Part shown: positions 63,880 through 64,000 of the stretch, piece after piece
How the letters are laid out: every line of letters starts with the position of its first letter
How positions within the stretch are numbered: position 1 is the first letter of the stretch
Source: Crotophaga sulcirostris
Taxonomy: Eukaryota; Chordata; Aves; Cuculiformes; Crotophagidae
Direction: 5' to 3'
DNA: 64,000 nucleotides
NCBI GenBank assembly: GCA_013397455.1
Contig: VYZB01000536.1
Coordinates: 133,015-197,014 of the forward strand
Notes under the pieces: generated by a model
The model's input: the letters and a program-made list of their open reading frames with translations, nothing else
What the model was told of the DNA's origin: nothing
The model's database searches: none
Translations under genes and position numbers: made by a program

Positions 63880-64000
63880 TGTATCCAATTCTCGGAGGCG
63901 CGGGGCGCGCAGGGCGGGTCGGCAGCACCAGCGCTTCCCGGGCGGGAGCGGGAGGGACCGCCCTGCCCCGGCCACGGGTGGGAAGGGGGCCCCCGGGAGA
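63880..64000. promoter_or_regulatory. CpG-rich block at the window edge
   Basis: CG dinucleotides are dense and continue to the edge of the window. Its position upstream of WNT2 exon 2 makes it a candidate part of the WNT2 promoter island. This is inferred from composition only. Confidence 0.4.

Larger units (their letters stand above)
63021..64000 (-). other. WNT2: WNT2 intron 1, partial
   Basis: Sequence upstream of exon 2 in the WNT2 sense. I found no split-Trp donor (TGGTG followed by GT) or signal-peptide-like frame here, so exon 1 is placed outside. From about 63890 the sequence becomes CpG dense, as expected near a Wnt promoter. Confidence 0.7.

Noticed and set aside
63542..63928. Minus-strand 128-codon frame considered as WNT2 exon 1
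   Set aside because: It lacks a signal-peptide start and the SSWW ending with a phase-2 donor. The stop-free run reflects base composition.

Overview
The window is vertebrate nuclear DNA, almost certainly from a bird. Genes are split by canonical GT-AG introns, coding exons make up under 3 percent of the sequence, and the recognisable repeats are mainly CR1 LINEs with the avian CR1 3' end (tandem ATTCTATG-like octamers). Two conserved protein-coding genes are present, both cut by the window edge, and they lie tail to tail: ST7 on the plus strand and WNT2 on the minus strand. This is the order found in the CFTR neighbourhood of other vertebrates (MET, CAPZA2, ST7, WNT2, ASZ1, CFTR by general knowledge). 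The species cannot be fixed from the sequence.

Positions 1-39440 hold the last seven coding exons of ST7 (6210-6324, 16105-16177, 17679-17781, 27239-27389, 32199-32291, 35295-35434, 39118-39213), joined by large introns. The exons keep phase and together encode the C-terminal 256 residues. The stop codon is at 39211-39213 and an AATAAA signal at 39418-39423. The window opens inside an upstream ST7 intron.

Positions 39441-45418 are the roughly 6 kb convergent intergenic interval, which holds one short CR1 fragment and a run of 18 A.

From 45419 to 64000, on the minus strand, lie WNT2 coding exons 5 to 2 (46422-46651, 55747-56011, 58712-58989, 62797-63020), encoding 331 residues from just after the signal peptide to the stop. 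A candidate polyadenylation signal is at 45419-45424. Exon 1, with the start codon and signal peptide, was not found and should lie beyond 64000. Exon 2 is very GC and CpG rich, and the last 450 bases are also CpG rich.

Interspersed repeats include ten or more CR1 fragments, all 5'-truncated. One keeps a broken piece of the reverse transcriptase. Two inverted copies of one subfamily, about 96 percent identical by eye, lie 20.7 kb apart in ST7 introns, and a cluster of rearranged CR1 pieces ends 108 bases from WNT2 exon 2. Several short segments resemble much older amniote hairpin-type repeats. I found no rRNA, tRNA, CRISPR or convincing new gene system. The most testable leads are a 233-codon frame antisense to the WNT2 3' region, a possible alternative last exon of ST7 and the rearranged CR1 cluster in WNT2 intron 2.
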